DNA from: an uncultured Candidatus Melainabacteria bacterium
Lineage (GTDB): Bacteria > Cyanobacteriota > Vampirovibrionia > Gastranaerophilales > Gastranaerophilaceae
NCBI GenBank assembly: GCA_934675225.1
Contig: CAKUQA010000001.1
Span: 1-23,138, forward strand
Length of the DNA stretch: 23,138 nt
Direction: 5' to 3'
A program made the translations under genes and the position numbers. The notes beneath the pieces were generated by a model, which did not search any database, had not been told where the DNA came from, and worked only from the letters and a program-made list of their open reading frames with translations. Below, in pieces: positions 7,177 to 14,524 of the stretch (its first letter is position 1; every line of letters starts with the position of its first letter).

Positions 7177-8162
7177 ATAACAATAATAGTCTCACAAAAA
7201 AAGAGGGGAATAACTTTACCGATACAGACTTTTCACGTTTTACGTTTCACTTCTCACTTGAACAAGCCGTTAACAACCAAAATTCTAAGGTCGCTTTCAC
7301 TCTTGCCGAGGTATTAATCACTTTAGGGGTAATCGGCGTTGTAGCAGCATTAACTTTACCGGCAATAATGGAGAATATAACAGAGCGCATTAATTCAAGT
7401 CGACAGGCAAATGTAGCTAATAAGATAACAGAAGCTATGGATCACATGAAGTCACAAGGGGCTTTAGCAACATCTTATGCAAGTACTGATGCGTTTGTTG
7501 ATGAATTGCAAAAATATATAAAAGTTGCAAAGCGCTGTGATGCAAGTCATATCGCAGAATGTTGGCCAACACCTACCGTAACGACCAGTGATGGTGATGA
7601 AGTTGACGTTTCTAAAGCTAAAACCGGTAAGAATTTGAATATAAAAAATAATACAACTAATAACGTTGGATTGATATTGGCAGATGGCGCCGCTTTAATT
7701 TTGACATATAACCAAGATTTTTCAGGAATTGATGAAGGAGATGCAGTTTCAGCTGTAATGAAAGATTTGCCTGTAGGTTTTGGAAAAAGTAAAGAGTTTG
7801 CATATACAAGCAGTGTGACAGCTCCTATAGATTTTGTAATGGATATAAACGGACAAAAAGGTCCGAATAGTGAAACAATCAATAACAAGATGCACGATAT
7901 CCGGAGCTTTAAGGCAGCAAGATTTAGTAAAGGTTGTGCCGGAGTGGAAATCCCAGGGATTGGATGTATAGTAAACCTCGGTTCAAGTTATGAATGTGTT
8001 TCCGGAGCAGATAAGGATAAATGGGATAAAGATGGAAGATATACTCCATCATGTTGAGGTGGAGCAAAGAAAGCTTGTAATGACATAGGTATGAGTTTAC
8101 CGGACAAATCAACTTTGATAAATTTACATAGCAAAAAGAATCAGTATCCTGATATTCCTCAG

Positions 8163-8270
8163 AACGGCTGGTTCTGGTCGTCGTCAGATCTCAATATTAA
8201 CAACGCGTACTTCGTTGATTTCTATGACGGCCGCACGGGCTACGTCTACAAGGACACCCAAAACAGTGTC
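8163..8270 (+). other. Candidate DGR variable repeat in the pilin C-terminal domain
   Basis: The 36 codons from AAC 8163 to GTC 8270 have G or C in the third position in 27 cases, against 8 of 24 in the preceding codons (8091-8162). Twenty of the 36 end in C, and the first two bases of these vary freely (TTC, CTC, TAC, GAC, GGC, CGC, GTC, ACC, AAC). That is the expected result of A-to-N substitution in AAC codons copied from a template repeat. The invariant frame WFWSSS...NNAY..DF.DG matches the C-lectin-like variable domains of known DGR targets. No reverse transcriptase or template repeat is in the window. Confidence 0.6.
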
Positions 8271-8284
8271 TTTTGTGTAGGTAA

Positions 8285-8311
8285 TTAGAATTATCTATTT
8301 ATCTATTCTAA
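8285..8311 (+). promoter_or_regulatory. Hairpin directly after the candidate variable repeat
   Basis: TTAGAAT (8285-8291, containing the TAG stop) and ATTCTAA (8305-8311) form a 7-bp stem with a 13-nt loop. Known DGRs often carry a hairpin or cruciform just downstream of the variable repeat that aids homing. It could equally be a chance AT-rich inverted repeat. Confidence 0.4.
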
Positions 8312-8340
8312 TGAATTTCTCTCGAAAACAATAATACATA

Positions 8341-8372
8341 AAAAATCCTCGTTTGGTTAACGGGGATTTTTT
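8341..8372. terminator. Bidirectional terminator between convergent genes
   Basis: AATCCTCGTT (8344-8353) pairs with AACGGGGATT (8359-8368) with one T-G wobble, around the loop TGGTT. It is flanked by an A-run and a T-run, so it can serve both the pilin gene and the minus-strand gene that ends at 8392. Confidence 0.8.
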
Positions 8373-8391
8373 GTTATATTTATATTTTCAA

Positions 8392-10560
8392 CTAATTCAT
8401 TTTGAGTGTTTGGAGAGCCAGTTTTTCTGCTCCGTCAGCCCTTTGTAATGCCGCGTCTGCTGCTGACAAATCTTCATTTGATTGTAATTGAACTCCCAAA
8501 GGTGATGGAATATATGTTCTTATCGGTTCAGGTTGTTTTTTATTGTCTTGATTATTTGTTGTTGTCGTTGAAGTTGTTGTAGTCATTGTTGTATTTTGAG
8601 TTCCGTTTTTATATTTGTTTAACAAGTTTGTTTGGCTCGGATTTCCGTTTTGTGCAGTTTGTTGAGTTACTGTTTGTGTTGTCTGGGTTTGTTGTACTTT
8701 ATTAGGATTTGTTGGTTGTTGCAATTGTTGAGGAGCTTGAGGTTGAGCTGCTTTTGCATTCTTTTCTTCTTCCTTGCCTTCATCAAGTACAGAGTGTTTT
8801 GGTTTCCCAAATATCAAGTGAGAACCTTTTATTGCAATTTTATTGAACATTGGCAATAGAACCATCATACCCAAGATAATTCTCATCGGATAACCTGCCA
8901 TTTGTTTCATGCCGAATTTAGGGTGGTGGCCGAGGTCTTTGATTTTATCCCAAATGCCGTTTCTTGTAACTGCTTTGCTGTCGTAAGGTCTGATTTGTTC
9001 AAGACCTACTGTTACAACTCTGCCAACTCGTTTAAGCAATTTAACTAATGGATTTTTAACTCCGGCATTTCGCATTTCTTTTAATTTCTTAATAGAGTCT
9101 TTACAAGCTGCTTTATCTTTGAATTTTCCTGCCATAGCTTTTTCGTTATGAGCTTTAAGAGCTTGTCTGTATGCTTCAACACCTTTTTTATCCATTCCGA
9201 TATATTGCAAACCGCCAATGTGGTGCATTAATTTTAGAGCAAATGGCATACATACGAAGAAGGCAACCATTTCAGTAAAGCGTTCGGCAAAAGATTTGGC
9301 TTTTTCTGACATACCGCCATCTGTTTTAACTGATTTGTAAATTACGTCAGCCAAGTATCCTGCTTGCATAATAGCAACAAGTTTTCCGCCTGCAACTCTG
9401 TTTGTCGCTCCTTCTAAAAGCATGTTATTGTATTTAGCCAAAAATTTACCAAGTACTGTTTTTGGAATTTTTTTGTCTAAACCGGTTTGTTTTAAAACTT
9501 TTTCTAATTCAGGATGTTCTTTTAGATTTATGTTTCCAAGTTCGGAAGCAAGTTTGTTTGCTGTTTCAGAAGCATAAACTTCTCTACCGATAATTTTGGT
9601 TTTTGCTTTCCCTAAAGTATTGTGGTTTGTGCCCCAAATTCTCGCAAACATTTTTCTGTTTGCTTTATATGTTGCTTCTAAAATTTTGTGTAAGTTATTT
9701 TGTGCAGATTTGGTTATTTTTTCCATTTCTGCAAAGTTGTTATAACCCCATTCAAAAGCTTTCATATCTTTTAATTTCGCAATTTTGTCTGCAGGTTTTA
9801 AACTCTTGAATACGGCTAATTCTGAATTTATTTGAGCAGCAGAAAGGTTTCGTCTTGAGTTTCTCAAAATCGTTTCAACTTCTGCTTCTTGCAAAATTTT
9901 AGCTTTTGCTTCCGGAGTAGTAGCCTTGTCTATTAAAGCCTTAAATTTCTTAATATCAGCTTCTTTTGCTCCGTAACAATCTAAATCTTCAACATATTTT
10001 AATGGCTCAACAAAACGTTCTCCATGTTGAGGATAGTCAAATAATTGCATTCCCCACATTCCGTTATATTGACCTTTAACCATATCTAATTCCGGCTTTG
10101 AAGGCGTGTGTACAAATGCTCTTAAAATTCTTGATTTGCCAACAATTTTGTTTTTTACGAAATTTTTGAAGTTATTGAATTGGTTATTAATACCTTGTCC
10201 AAAGTCGGATTGTCCAAACTTGCTATTTTTTACATAATCTGTAGCCTTATCTCCAAATTGTCCTACTTTGTAATGTACAGTATCTTCGTAATTCCCACGA
10301 GATTTTTTAGCATAATAATCCATCCCTTGAGATATTGCTGCCCAAGTTGGTACTGCAATTGCACCGGTATATAGCATTCCCTTAAGGTCACTTGTTGTTT
10401 CAGAAACTCTGTTTGCAACATAAGTGTCTTGTATGTTCTCTTTTAACAACTCAGGATTTGCCTGCATAGCTTGCTGATTATCAACATTTTGAGCTTGAGC
10501 TTGCGACATAGCTTGAAATTGAGGTATTTGTTGTTTTTTATTTATATTATTGTCAAACAT
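8392..10560 (-). CDS. Hypothetical membrane-associated protein (722 aa), lineage-type
   Basis: I do not recognise a family. The N-terminal ~50 residues are Gln/Ala/Asn-rich and probably disordered. Hydrophobic segments lie at about 61-78 (GMLYTGAIAVPTWAAI), 430-447 (VAFFVCMPFALKLM) and 560-580 (IILGMMVLLPMFNKIAI), separated by long Lys/Ala-rich, mostly helical stretches. From about residue 600 the chain is low-complexity: Gln/Pro repeats, then a run of Thr (TTTTSTTTT), and an ordered-looking C-terminus ending LALQTLKMN. There is no signal peptide. Upstream is a TATAAT (10590-10585 on this strand) and an AGGG before the ATG. The long coherent frame and normal codon use make it a real gene. The tail might lie on the surface or act as a spacer, which is inference. 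Confidence 0.75.
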   Translation of the reverse strand: MFDNNINKKQQIPQFQAMSQAQAQNVDNQQAMQANPELLKENIQDTYVANRVSETTSDLKGMLYTGAIAVPTWAAISQGMDYYAKKSRGNYEDTVHYKVGQFGDKATDYVKNSKFGQSDFGQGINNQFNNFKNFVKNKIVGKSRILRAFVHTPSKPELDMVKGQYNGMWGMQLFDYPQHGERFVEPLKYVEDLDCYGAKEADIKKFKALIDKATTPEAKAKILQEAEVETILRNSRRNLSAAQINSELAVFKSLKPADKIAKLKDMKAFEWGYNNFAEMEKITKSAQNNLHKILEATYKANRKMFARIWGTNHNTLGKAKTKIIGREVYASETANKLASELGNINLKEHPELEKVLKQTGLDKKIPKTVLGKFLAKYNNMLLEGATNRVAGGKLVAIMQAGYLADVIYKSVKTDGGMSEKAKSFAERFTEMVAFFVCMPFALKLMHHIGGLQYIGMDKKGVEAYRQALKAHNEKAMAGKFKDKAACKDSIKKLKEMRNAGVKNPLVKLLKRVGRVVTVGLEQIRPYDSKAVTRNGIWDKIKDLGHHPKFGMKQMAGYPMRIILGMMVLLPMFNKIAIKGSHLIFGKPKHSVLDEGKEEEKNAKAAQPQAPQQLQQPTNPNKVQQTQTTQTVTQQTAQNGNPSQTNLLNKYKNGTQNTTMTTTTSTTTTNNQDNKKQPEPIRTYIPSPLGVQLQSNEDLSAADAALQRADGAEKLALQTLKMN

Positions 10561-10675
10561 AATTACCCTATTTTCCCCTATATAATTATAAAAACAAAAT
10601 TAAGTTAATTATTGCCTTTTAAAAAGATATGTAAAGAAATGTAACAGAATAATATAAAACTGAAATTTAGAATAT

Positions 10676-10696
10676 TGTATATACTTTATATATACA
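10676..10696. promoter_or_regulatory. Perfect palindrome, possible operator
   Basis: TGTATATA (10676-10683) and TATATACA (10689-10696) are exact inverted copies around CTTTA. It lies in the divergent intergenic region, about 34 bp before the small ORF at 10730, where a promoter is expected. It could be a repressor site or partly the -10 itself. Confidence 0.45.
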
Positions 10697-10729
10697 CAAG
10701 CATTAAGTAAAAGAATGAGAGGCATATAA

Positions 10730-10894
10730 ATGGCAGTTGCGAATTTGAAAAAAATTGATGACAAATTAAAAAACATCTATGAAAATCAAGTTACAGTCAA
10801 CAATAATCAGCCATTTGAGGACCGATCGGAACTATTGTTTGCTCAAATGAATTTTATTGCTATGGCAAATAAACAAGCTTTACATTTAATTTAA
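10730..10894 (+). CDS. Small hypothetical protein (54 aa)
   Basis: ATG 10730 to TAA 10894, preceded by GAGAGG at a workable distance (8 nt). The product starts MAVANLKKIDDKLKNIYENQ and continues with a polar middle (NNNQPFEDRSELLF) and a hydrophobic-helical end (AQMNFIAMANKQALHLI). No family is recognised. The predicted amphipathic helices suggest a small interaction protein. It has its own terminator (10933-10965), so it appears to be a single-gene transcript. It was missed by length filters but has good ribosome-site, frame and terminator support. Confidence 0.7.
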   Translation: MAVANLKKIDDKLKNIYENQVTVNNNQPFEDRSELLFAQMNFIAMANKQALHLI

Positions 10895-10932
10895 CATTTT
10901 AACTCCAATTAATTTTTCCCCTACAAATTTTT

Positions 10933-10965
10933 ACCTGATTTCATCCCGAAATCAGGTTTTCTTTA
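10933..10965 (+). terminator. Strong rho-independent terminator
   Basis: ACCTGATTTC (10933-10942) and GAAATCAGGT (10948-10957) form a perfect 10-bp stem with loop ATCCC, followed by a T-rich tail. Confidence 0.9.
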
Positions 10966-10980
10966 TGTTGTATAAGTTTC

Positions 10981-10989
10981 TGATATAAT
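10981..10989 (+). promoter_or_regulatory. Extended -10 promoter of nadD, implying a leaderless mRNA
   Basis: TG-A-TATAAT (10981-10989) is an extended -10 element. Six nt (AACGGT) separate it from the nadD ATG, so the predicted start site coincides with the A of the ATG. No good -35 is seen. Confidence 0.6.
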
Positions 10990-10995
10990 AACGGT

Positions 10996-11592
10996 ATGAA
11001 ACTATGTATATTTTCAGGAACATTTAATCCTATTCATAGAGCGCATTTGAAAATGGCAGAATATGTTTTATCGCATTACGGATTTGATAAAATTATTTTT
11101 ATTCCGGCATATAAGCCTCCTCACAAGGATTATGACTTGAATATGAGCCAACATCGCTTTAATATGGTGAAACTTGCAACTCAATATAATCCGCATTTTG
11201 TTGTTTCGGATCTTGAATTTAAACGAGAAGGAAAATCATATTCTTATTTGACTGCATTGAAATTATGCGAAGAATATAATGTTGAAGGAAAAATTCATTT
11301 TGTAATAGGTACTGATGCGTTTGAAAAAATTGAGAGTTGGTATATGGCTGATAAATTAAAAGAAATTGTTGATTTTATTGTTTTTATAAGAGAAAATAAA
11401 CCTGTAAATTTAGATTATTTAAAAGAAAAAGGCTATAATTTTGAATTTACTCAGATGCCTTTTGTTGATATTTCTTCAACAGAGCTGAGAGAAAGGATAA
11501 AGGATGGTTTGCCTATTGATAATCTTGTAACAAAAGAAGTAGAGAGGTATATTTATAATAATGGATTATACAAAAATATTAAAATGGCTTAA
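10996..11592 (+). CDS. nadD: Nicotinate-nucleotide adenylyltransferase
   Basis: 198 residues, typical length. It joins nicotinate mononucleotide and ATP to give deamido-NAD in NAD synthesis. Nucleotidyltransferase signatures are GTFNPIHRAH (8-17) with both catalytic His residues, IPAYKPPHK (36-44), the FVIGTDAFEKIESWY strand-loop, and the C-terminal ISSTELRERI (159-168) that binds the ATP phosphates. It overlaps yqeK by 32 nt, a common gene pair. No Shine-Dalgarno is present, and a leaderless transcript is predicted. Confidence 0.95.
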   Translation: MKLCIFSGTFNPIHRAHLKMAEYVLSHYGFDKIIFIPAYKPPHKDYDLNMSQHRFNMVKLATQYNPHFVVSDLEFKREGKSYSYLTALKLCEEYNVEGKIHFVIGTDAFEKIESWYMADKLKEIVDFIVFIRENKPVNLDYLKEKGYNFEFTQMPFVDISSTELRERIKDGLPIDNLVTKEVERYIYNNGLYKNIKMA

Positions 11593-12136
11593 GGAAAATT
11601 TGAATGAGAAAAGATATATTCATACACTAGGGACAGCCGATTGTGCCAAAGAACTTGCTGCTCAATTTGGATTGGATGTTGATAAAGCATATTTGGCAGG
11701 GCTTTTACATGATTGCGCAAAATGTTTTTCTAATGAAAAATTATTAGATATAATTCATGAGCATTTGAATGTAGAAGAATGTGAAATGCTGAATTATAAA
11801 ACGCTTCATGCTCCTGTTAGTGCATATATTGCGGAAACAGAGTTTGGAATTAAAGATAAAGAGGTTTTGTCTGCAATAAGGTGGCATACTTTAGGTAGAA
11901 TTGGTATGACAGATTTTGAAAAAATAGTATTTATTGCTGATAAAATAGAACCAAATACAAGGGAAAAAGAATATTCTGACAAGATAAGAGAACTTTTATC
12001 AGAAAACAACGGTTTAAATAAGGCTCTTTTAAAATGTTATAAGGAAACAATTAAAAGTTTAGTAAAAAGAGATTTAAAAATTTGTTTTATAACTATTGAA
12101 ATATATAATAAGCTTCAAGATTTGGTTCAAAATTAG
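11561..12136 (+). CDS. yqeK: YqeK-type HD-domain phosphohydrolase (diadenosine tetraphosphatase family)
   Basis: 191 residues, the usual YqeK size. Metal-binding HD-superfamily residues are seen in YIHTLGTADCA (His21), LAGLLHDCAKCF (His50-Asp51), the LHAPVSAYIA region, the IRWHTLGR motif, and the IVFIADKIEPNTR loop characteristic of the family. YqeK enzymes cleave diadenosine tetraphosphate symmetrically to ADP. It starts inside nadD in another frame, with AGAGAGG about 12 nt upstream, so it is translationally coupled. In many genomes rsfS follows nadD-yqeK; here the large protein at 12177 takes that place. Confidence 0.9.
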   Translation: MDYTKILKWLKENLNEKRYIHTLGTADCAKELAAQFGLDVDKAYLAGLLHDCAKCFSNEKLLDIIHEHLNVEECEMLNYKTLHAPVSAYIAETEFGIKDKEVLSAIRWHTLGRIGMTDFEKIVFIADKIEPNTREKEYSDKIRELLSENNGLNKALLKCYKETIKSLVKRDLKICFITIEIYNKLQDLVQN

Positions 12137-12176
12137 CATGTTCATGGTAGAATAAATCTCAAAGAGAGGAATTATA

Positions 12177-14474
12177 ATGCAGGTACTGGAAATTAAGAAT
12201 AATTTGGTAAAGATAGCTTATGATGTGAAAGATAATTTAGCTCTTTCCGGTTTTGTTATAATAGAAGATACTAACACCCCCTATGTTGCTCAGGTTGTTA
12301 ATGTAAAAGCCGATAAATTAACGAATTTTGCTATTGTAAAACTCTTATTTACATTTAATGAAGATGGAATTTTGAAAAATTATAATGGAACAATTCCTTC
12401 CTTAAAGTCTACAGTATCTGTTTTGCCATCGAAAGAATTATTAGATATAATTCCGGTAGAAAAACCTCTTGTTATGGGACAAATAGCTCAGCAAGACGTT
12501 ACTTTGAAAGTTGATAGAACTATTTTAGATAATAATTTGTTAATATGTTCTGATAATGTCGAAAATACAAATATTCTTATAGATAATATGATTAGGCAAA
12601 TAGACGAAGATGAAAAAGTTGTAATATTTGATACTGATGGTCAGTTTGAAGCTGAAAATAAAGTTATTTTCGGTCAGGATTTTAGGTTGCCATTAAATTA
12701 TAATACTATTAATTTTATCTATGAAAATGAATTGGATGATGTTGATGCTACGAGCAAAGCTGTTATTCAAGATGTTTTTATTGAAGTTCAAGAATATACA
12801 AGAACTTTGCCGGAAGGATATTTGCCATTTGAAACGTTCATTAATGTTGTTGATCAACAGTACAGAGAAACCCAAATTCCTCAATTGATTTTACTTAAAA
12901 ATAAATTATTGAAGTATAAGGAAGTTAATGCTTTTGCAGAAACATTGAAGGATGTTATGAGTTTGAGTATTACAATTGAAAATACTCCTGTCACTGTTAT
13001 TGATATTTCTGATATGACTCCTATTTTACAAAAAGAGATTATTGCTTATGCATACGGAGTAATGAGTGGAATAGATGGAAATATTTATTCTTTTGTAAGT
13101 GTTGATAATACAAATTCAAGTAAAAAATTATTGAAAACATTCCTGTCAAGAGACAGTGTCTATACAACCATTGTTTGTAGACATGAATATAAATATTTAC
13201 CTGAATTGAAAAGTTCTGCTCAGAATTTAATTTTATTTGCTCCGCAAACTTTGCAACATGATTTTGCTGCATATAATACTTTCTTAAATAAATTAAATCC
13301 TGATGAGTACATTGTGTATGGTGCTCATACTCAAAATATTCCTTTAATCGTTGAACTTGATGAATTGGTTTTGGAAAAAAAGACTGATGATAGCGATGAC
13401 GATGAGGAGAGTGCCCCCACGCCCAGCATAGTTCCAATGCCTGAATCTGTAAAAGAAGTTGAACCGCAGGAACCTGAAAAGTCGGTATCTGAAAATATTA
13501 AAAATGGGCAGGTTGAAGAACCTTTAAATAATATTCATGAAGAAATTGCTGAGAGCGAACAGCATTTTGAAGCTCCGAATGTTGAGTATCCTGATTTGGA
13601 AATAGAAGATAATGCGTCTTTGACTAATGAGCCTGTAGAAGAATTTTCTCAAGAAGATGTTTCTATTGTAGAGTCAGAGCCTGTAATAGAAGAACCGGCA
13701 GCAGAAATTGTCGAAGAACCGACATTTGATATACTTGAAAATTCTCAAACTGAAATTTCTGAACCTGTTATTGAAGAAGAACCGATTGTAGAAGATTTTT
13801 CAGAAGTAAATATTGATGAAGTAGAAACATTTGATACGCCTGTTGAAGAAAACTATGAACCGGAAAAAGATACTGAAAATGCTCCTATTTACAATATTTT
13901 GGATGAAACAGAAGATGTAATTTCAGAAGAACCGGAAGTTTTGCCGCTAGAGCCTGAAATTGATTATTCGGTAGAAGATAGTGACGTTGAAGAAGATTAT
14001 CAAGAACCGCAATTTTACAACAATGATGAAAATGATGCGATGATTGAACAGGCTGCAAAAGATGTTGATAAACTTATTTATGAAAAACTTCCGGAAGAAG
14101 ATGTTACCTTGAACGATTTGTCAGATTTGCAGTCTGATGAATTGACAGAGGATGATTTGAATTTGATTGGAGATTTAAATTCTGACAATTCGGTTGAAGA
14201 AAATGAACCTGATATTCCGGAATATAATATCGAAGAAGAACCAGAAGAACCGCAAGAGCAACCTCCTGTAGTTCAAATATACAATGCTGATGATATTGAA
14301 TATAATGAACCTCCGGTGTTAGAGCCTGGAGACAGAGTTTCTACTCCTAAATATGGTGAAGGTATTGTTCAGAAAATGATAAAATACGGTAACAAAATGC
14401 TTTGTTCTATCGAGTTTCCAAATATTGGCAGACGTTTGTTAGACCCTGCCATGACAGAAATTAACAAGTTGTAA
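12177..14474 (+). CDS. HerA-like protein lacking a P-loop, with acidic linker and UvrD/PcrA-type Tudor tail
   Basis: 765 residues, SD GAGAGGAA before ATG. Residues ~1-110 have the look of a HAS-barrel, and ~118-400 resemble a HerA/FtsK-type ATPase core. At the Walker A position (LLICSDNVENTN, ~119-131) the GxxxxGK[ST] signature is absent, while the following strand VVIFDTDGQF (~148) still resembles the family's FDxxG(E/D) strand. Residues ~400-712 are an extremely acidic, Pro/Glu-rich, presumably disordered linker. The final 51 residues (715-765: LEPGDRVSTPKYGEGIVQKM then IEFPNIGRRLLDP) match the C-terminal Tudor domain of UvrD/PcrA helicases, which binds RNA polymerase. The Tudor call is fairly firm; the HerA-like call rests on fold pattern only. 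It follows yqeK by 40 nt and is likely co-transcribed. Confidence 0.75.
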   Translation: MQVLEIKNNLVKIAYDVKDNLALSGFVIIEDTNTPYVAQVVNVKADKLTNFAIVKLLFTFNEDGILKNYNGTIPSLKSTVSVLPSKELLDIIPVEKPLVMGQIAQQDVTLKVDRTILDNNLLICSDNVENTNILIDNMIRQIDEDEKVVIFDTDGQFEAENKVIFGQDFRLPLNYNTINFIYENELDDVDATSKAVIQDVFIEVQEYTRTLPEGYLPFETFINVVDQQYRETQIPQLILLKNKLLKYKEVNAFAETLKDVMSLSITIENTPVTVIDISDMTPILQKEIIAYAYGVMSGIDGNIYSFVSVDNTNSSKKLLKTFLSRDSVYTTIVCRHEYKYLPELKSSAQNLILFAPQTLQHDFAAYNTFLNKLNPDEYIVYGAHTQNIPLIVELDELVLEKKTDDSDDDEESAPTPSIVPMPESVKEVEPQEPEKSVSENIKNGQVEEPLNNIHEEIAESEQHFEAPNVEYPDLEIEDNASLTNEPVEEFSQEDVSIVESEPVIEEPAAEIVEEPTFDILENSQTEISEPVIEEEPIVEDFSEVNIDEVETFDTPVEENYEPEKDTENAPIYNILDETEDVISEEPEVLPLEPEIDYSVEDSDVEEDYQEPQFYNNDENDAMIEQAAKDVDKLIYEKLPEEDVTLNDLSDLQSDELTEDDLNLIGDLNSDNSVEENEPDIPEYNIEEEPEEPQEQPPVVQIYNADDIEYNEPPVLEPGDRVSTPKYGEGIVQKMIKYGNKMLCSIEFPNIGRRLLDPAMTEINKL

Positions 14475-14501
14475 TTAAAAATTTCGTTAAATAAAAAATG
14501 T

Positions 14502-14524
14502 AAAAAATAAACAGAGATGTTTAT
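14502..14524 (-). terminator. Terminator overlapping the aroH stop codon
   Basis: Stem ATAAACA (14507-14513)/TGTTTAT (14518-14524), loop GAGA in plus orientation. On the minus strand it is followed by a run of six T. The aroH TAA lies within the stem. It ends the long purD-like-to-aroH operon. Confidence 0.6.

Larger units (their letters stand above)
6655..8288 (+). pseudogene. Type IV pilin-like gene with G-tract frameshift, repeat-filled leader, in-frame TGA and a WSSS-type C-terminal domain
   Basis: Translation should start at ATG 6655 (strong SD, promoter), but as sequenced it ends after 15 codons, just past the G10 run at 6683-6692. With one more G the frame stays open to 8057. That frame gives a ~214-residue leader, then the prepilin-type helix AFTLAEVLITLG (Phe codon at 7296) and a pilin body. 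The body carries paired Cys (RCDASHIAEC; CAGVEIPGIGC) and the motif DINGQKGPN shared with the two pilins at 19814-21161. After TGA (8055-8057) the same frame continues without a break: GGAKKACNDIGMSLPD, then WFWSSS and an ending FCVGN, stopping at TAG 8286-8288. This tail resembles DUF1566/Lcl-type C-lectin-like domains. The only upstream in-frame start in the long ORF is a weak GTG at 6738. It is either a pseudogene or a switchable gene with recoding; the intact promoter and SD argue against long decay. Confidence 0.7.

Noticed and set aside
6738..8057. A 439-residue protein starting at GTG 6738 as a normal gene
   Set aside because: No ribosome site at that GTG. The promoter, Shine-Dalgarno and ATG are at 6594-6657, one frame away through the G-tract, so the GTG start is an artefact of the frameshift.
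8055..8057. Genome-wide recoding of TGA to an amino acid
   Set aside because: def ends at TGA in a 4-nt overlap with fmt and has a normal length there, so TGA is a working stop in this genome.
8091..8288. A separate 65-residue gene
   Set aside because: It is in the same frame as the pilin, continues across the TGA, starts mid-domain and has no ribosome site.
13039..13437. 132-residue minus-strand frame inside the HerA-like gene
   Set aside because: Low-complexity His/Gln/Tyr-rich shadow of the acidic plus-strand gene, with no ribosome site.
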